Of a DNA stretch of 64,000 nt, positions 61,730 to 64,000 are shown one piece after another; position 1 is the stretch's first letter, and every line of letters begins with the position of its first letter. The DNA is from CADEED01 sp036677145 (GTDB lineage Bacteria; Pseudomonadota; Gammaproteobacteria; Steroidobacterales; Steroidobacteraceae): contig JAKFFF010000101.1 of NCBI GenBank assembly GCA_036677145.1, positions 237,701-301,700 of the forward strand, given 5' to 3'. The notes beneath the pieces are model-generated. The model saw nothing but the letters and a program-made list of their open reading frames with translations. It was not told where the DNA came from and did not search any database. A program made the position numbers and the translations under genes.

Positions 61730-62577
61730 GCGGCGCGCATCGTTCCGAGAATCGATCCCAGGATCACCAGCGGAAAGCCGATCGCCATGCCGAGCGTGAG
61801 CGGCTCGCTCAGCACCAGCGCGCCGAGAATGATCGCAACCGCGGGGTTCACGTAGGTGATGACCGTCGCCCGCGCGGGCCCGACCTCGGCGATCAGCGCG
61901 AAGAACACGATGAATGCCACGACCGTGCACAGGACGCCGAGCCCAACGACCGACCACAGGGATTGCGCGGAGAGCTGTTCCGGCCAAAGAAATGGCGCAA
62001 AAGGCGCATAGATCAGGGTCGCGAGAATCAGCGACGCGGTGATCACACCCATCGCCGGCACGTCGCCGAGCTTGCGGTCGATGATGATGGGGCCGATCGC
62101 GTAACAAAGCGCCACGACAATGATCGCGGCGACGGCGAGGAAATCCGAGAAGTGGATATCGAGTCCCACCAGCAGCGCCACACCCGCGAAACCGAGTCCG
62201 AGTCCGAACATCCGGCGCGGCTCCAGCCTCTCATGCCCGAGCTTCGTGACGATCAGCGCGGCGAACAGCGGCACGACGGCGATGAGCAGACCGGCCGTCG
62301 AACTATTCAGGCGTGTTTCCGCATGACCCAGCAATACCCAGGGGACACTGATTTCGATCAACGTGAACGCCAGCAACCACTTCCACTTGCGAAAGGCGGG
62401 GGCCAGAGCGTTACGATGCAACGCGATGGGCAGCAGCAGCAACGCGCCGATCAGCGTGCGTCCACCCGCGACGATGAGCGGGTCGAGCTCGACGACGGCG
62501 ATACGGATCAGCAGATAGGGCATGCCCCACAACAGGCCCAAGGAAAGGAACAGGATCCAGCCACGTTTCGTCATCAC
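61666..62577 (-). CDS. EamA/DMT-family transporter
   Basis: A 303-residue permease with ten TM helices in two EamA repeats (SLGLLWGMPYLLIRIAV, VPWVLLGHAETRLNSSTAGLLIAVVPLFAALI; second repeat PARATVITYVNPAVAIILGALVLSEPLT). Exports or imports metabolites; substrate unknown. The C-terminal tail (about 20 residues, Ser/Thr/Asn-rich) is encoded opposite the end of the TauE/SafE gene. Confidence 0.88.
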   Translation of the reverse strand: MMTKRGWILFLSLGLLWGMPYLLIRIAVVELDPLIVAGGRTLIGALLLLPIALHRNALAPAFRKWKWLLAFTLIEISVPWVLLGHAETRLNSSTAGLLIAVVPLFAALIVTKLGHERLEPRRMFGLGLGFAGVALLVGLDIHFSDFLAVAAIIVVALCYAIGPIIIDRKLGDVPAMGVITASLILATLIYAPFAPFLWPEQLSAQSLWSVVGLGVLCTVVAFIVFFALIAEVGPARATVITYVNPAVAIILGALVLSEPLTLGMAIGFPLVILGSILGTMRAAQSKPDINPSATATSSTATNR

Positions 62578-62631
62578 GCAATTGTGGCAGGCGCCAAGGC
62601 GTGCGTGGTGGCCTATGGCTAAGGAGTTCTT

Positions 62632-63009
62632 GTGCAGGCAAAAGCTTCACTAACCCCGTTCGGTTCTCCCGTGCCCGAGTTGCCGGTGCGCGACGTCGAA
62701 CGCGCGCAACGGCACTACCGGGACGCACTCGGATTCGAGATCGGCTGGACGCATCCGGGTGTGGAAACTGGCGGCAACGAACTCGGCTCGGTCCATCGGC
62801 CGCCGGCCGTGATCTTTTTTCGCCGGCGCACCGGCCCCTTCGAACCCGCGGTGCACTGGATCCACGCGCAGGACATCGCCGCGACATACGCCGAGTTGCA
62901 GGCATCCGGCGCAAACATCGTCGAGCCGCTCGAAAAGAAACCTTGGGGCCTGACTCAATTCACCGTCCAGGATCTCGACGGGAACCGGTTCCACTTCCAT
63001 CACGATTGA
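62632..63009 (+). CDS. VOC-superfamily protein, bleomycin-resistance-like
   Basis: A 125-residue protein with VPELPVRDVERAQRHYRDALGFEIGW, AVIFFRRRTGP, VHWIHAQDIAATYAELQASGANIVEPLEKKPWGLTQFTVQDLDGNRFHF, the fold of bleomycin-resistance/glyoxalase-type binding proteins. AAGGAG lies five bases before a GTG start. A role in detoxification is possible. The macrodomain gene begins 10 bases on. Confidence 0.86.
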   Translation: MQAKASLTPFGSPVPELPVRDVERAQRHYRDALGFEIGWTHPGVETGGNELGSVHRPPAVIFFRRRTGPFEPAVHWIHAQDIAATYAELQASGANIVEPLEKKPWGLTQFTVQDLDGNRFHFHHD

Positions 63010-63019
63010 AGATGCGTCC

Positions 63020-63532
63020 ATGACCCCGCGGTTGCGCGCAATCCAGGCGGACATCACCACGCTCGATGTGGATGCGATCGTCAATGCGGCGAACTCATCT
63101 TTGTTAGGCGGCGGTGGCGTCGACGGCGCGATTCATCGCGCCGCGGGACCGGAGCTGTTGCACGAGTGCCGGCTGCTCGGCGGCTGCCAGACCGGCGATG
63201 CAAAACTCACGAAGGGTTACCGCCTGCCGGCGAAGTTCGTCATCCATGCGGTCGGTCCCGTGTGGCAGGGCGGCGCCGCCGGAGAACCCGCGCTGCTGGC
63301 CTCCTGCTACCGCCGCTCGCTCGAGATTGCCGCGAGCGAAGGGATCGCTACCCTCGCATTCCCCAGCATCAGCACCGGCATCTACGGCTATCCGATCGAG
63401 CTTGCCGCGCCAATCGCGGTTGCGACGGCCGGCCGGATCGCGCGCGAACTCGGCGGCGTCGGCGAAATCACCTTCTGCTGTTTCTCCGCGGCGGACTTGC
63501 GGCACTACTCGCGGCTGCTCGCGGATACGTGA
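63020..63532 (+). CDS. Macrodomain O-acetyl-ADP-ribose deacetylase-like protein
   Basis: A 170-residue single macrodomain. IVNAANSSLLGGGGVDGAIHRAAG is the ADP-ribose-binding and catalytic loop, CQTGDAKLTKGYRLPAKFVIHAVGP and FPSISTGIYGYPIELAA the others. It removes ADP-ribose-derived adducts, hydrolysing O-acetyl-ADP-ribose or mono-ADP-ribosyl-Asp/Glu. Sits in a run with the VOC gene. Confidence 0.92.
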   Translation: MTPRLRAIQADITTLDVDAIVNAANSSLLGGGGVDGAIHRAAGPELLHECRLLGGCQTGDAKLTKGYRLPAKFVIHAVGPVWQGGAAGEPALLASCYRRSLEIAASEGIATLAFPSISTGIYGYPIELAAPIAVATAGRIARELGGVGEITFCCFSAADLRHYSRLLADT

Positions 63533-63642
63533 CGTCACTGTGCGGAAAAACCGCACACAGAGTCCGGCAAAGCCCACTTGTGATCCGTCCACGCAGCGCC
63601 GATGCTCATCGTCACCCGCGACGCTAGCTAGGGAACCCACGC

Positions 63643-64000
63643 GTGCCATTCGAGTATGTGAGCGTAGAGGACGCCATTTCCCGCCCCGGCCTGCGCATGG
63701 TCGTCGTCGGCAATGTTCCCAGTCCGTGGGGCGAGGCGGCCAAGGGCATCTTTCACGTAAAGAAGCTCGAGTGGGTGGCGGTGCGGCTGGTCTACGACAA
63801 CGACGCGCTCAGGAAATGGGCCGGCGAGCTGAGCGGCCCGGTGGTGGTTTACGAGAAAGAATTCCAGCGCACGAGCTGGGCGGAAATCCTCATGCTCGCG
63901 GAGCGGCTCGCCCCGGAACCCTGGCTGTTGCCGCCGGATCCGCTGGAAAAATCGCGCGTGCTCACGTTATCGGACCAGTTCTGCAACGAGGGTGGTCTGG
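63643..64000 (+). CDS. Glutathione-S-transferase-like protein, N-terminal part (cut by window end)
   Basis: 119 codons are visible and the frame runs off the window. MVVVGNVPSPWGEAAKGIFHVKK resembles the N-terminal thioredoxin-like fold of GST-type proteins, with the Ser/Pro (SPW) where the catalytic residue lies, and GPVVVYEKEFQRTSWAEILMLAERLAP continues it. The GTG at 63643 is preceded by GGGA; no ATG is better placed. A 7-bp hairpin (63539-63557) lies between the macrodomain stop and this gene. Family call is moderate as the C-terminal half is missing. Confidence 0.65.
   Translation, partial: MPFEYVSVEDAISRPGLRMVVVGNVPSPWGEAAKGIFHVKKLEWVAVRLVYDNDALRKWAGELSGPVVVYEKEFQRTSWAEILMLAERLAPEPWLLPPDPLEKSRVLTLSDQFCNEGGL

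Noticed and set aside
60946..62622. A 558-codon frame across the TauE/SafE and EamA genes
   Set aside because: Runs in the wrong frame through two clear transporter genes; Arg/Asp/Gln-biased product.
63539..63557. TGTGCGG / CCGCACA hairpin after the macrodomain gene
   Set aside because: The stem is perfect but has no T run; noted in the neighbouring entry rather than called a terminator.
1..64000. tRNA, rRNA, CRISPR array, IS element or prophage
   Set aside because: I looked for direct-repeat arrays, transposase or integrase motifs and tRNA-like cloverleaf ends and found none by eye.

Overview
The window is a 64-kb piece of a high-GC, densely coding bacterial chromosome that carries the replication-origin neighbourhood. 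The gene set points to a gammaproteobacterium of the Steroidobacteraceae / Xanthomonadales-Nevskiales type: dnaA-dnaN-recF-gyrB on one strand and rpmH-rnpA-yidD-yidC-mnmE on the other, an aryl-polyene gene set, TraB/GumN-type proteins and several TonB-dependent receptors. The lineage is inferred from gene content, not from a search. I saw no rRNA, tRNA, CRISPR array, transposase or prophage.

Layout. 1-5.1 kb: the end of a probable aryl-polyene (xanthomonadin-like pigment) cluster: MMPL exporter (cut by the window start), DUF3261 lipoprotein, hotdog dehydratase, ketoreductase, ketosynthase and a small exported protein, closed by a strong terminator. 5.5-7.4 kb: a bufferin-type RiPP operon (DUF2282 precursor, DUF692 oxidase, DUF2063 partner), probably copper-related. 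7.4-11.8 kb: on the other strand, an ECF sigma / FecR / STN-type TonB receptor module facing it. 11.8-14.1 kb: phospholipid genes (CDP-alcohol phosphotransferase-like, PlsC-like, CdsA-like). 14.1-16.1 kb: TraB/GumN protein and nucleoside hydrolase. 16.2-22.3 kb: TonB receptor, YfiR protein, hybrid histidine kinase with a CHASE8-like sensor, and a DUF481 outer-membrane protein. 22.3-27.6 kb: amidase, EF-hand protein, FAD oxidoreductase with an SDR, and two DUF1801 proteins.

27.8-38.0 kb is the origin region. The dnaA-dnaN spacer holds a cluster of DnaA-box-like 9-mers beside an AT-rich stretch and is the best oriC candidate. Two parS-like ParB sites lie inside recF. 38.0-43.0 kb separates mnmE from mnmG with unrelated genes (HExxH protein, DUF3592, an ABC exporter, an exported peptidase-like hydrolase, a small secreted protein). 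mnmG is followed directly by a solute-binding lipoprotein; rsmG-parA-parB, which often follow mnmG, do not.

46.6-64 kb is mostly housekeeping and small accessory genes: DUF885 peptidase, degenerate CheD-like protein, CBS protein, TrkH/TrkA potassium uptake, rhomboid protease, uvrD-pyrF, AI-2E-type permease, RraB-like protein, VOC proteins, TauE/SafE and EamA transporters, a macrodomain protein and the start of a glutathione-S-transferase-like gene. Two intergenic palindromes (one with perfect 28-bp arms) resemble REP-type elements.

The most interesting assemblies are (a) the bufferin operon facing a FecI/FecR/TonB-receptor module, which reproduces the gene complement of methanobactin operons, and (b) the receptor-YfiR-CHASE8 kinase operon, which looks like a YfiBNR-type envelope sensor rewired to a phosphorelay.
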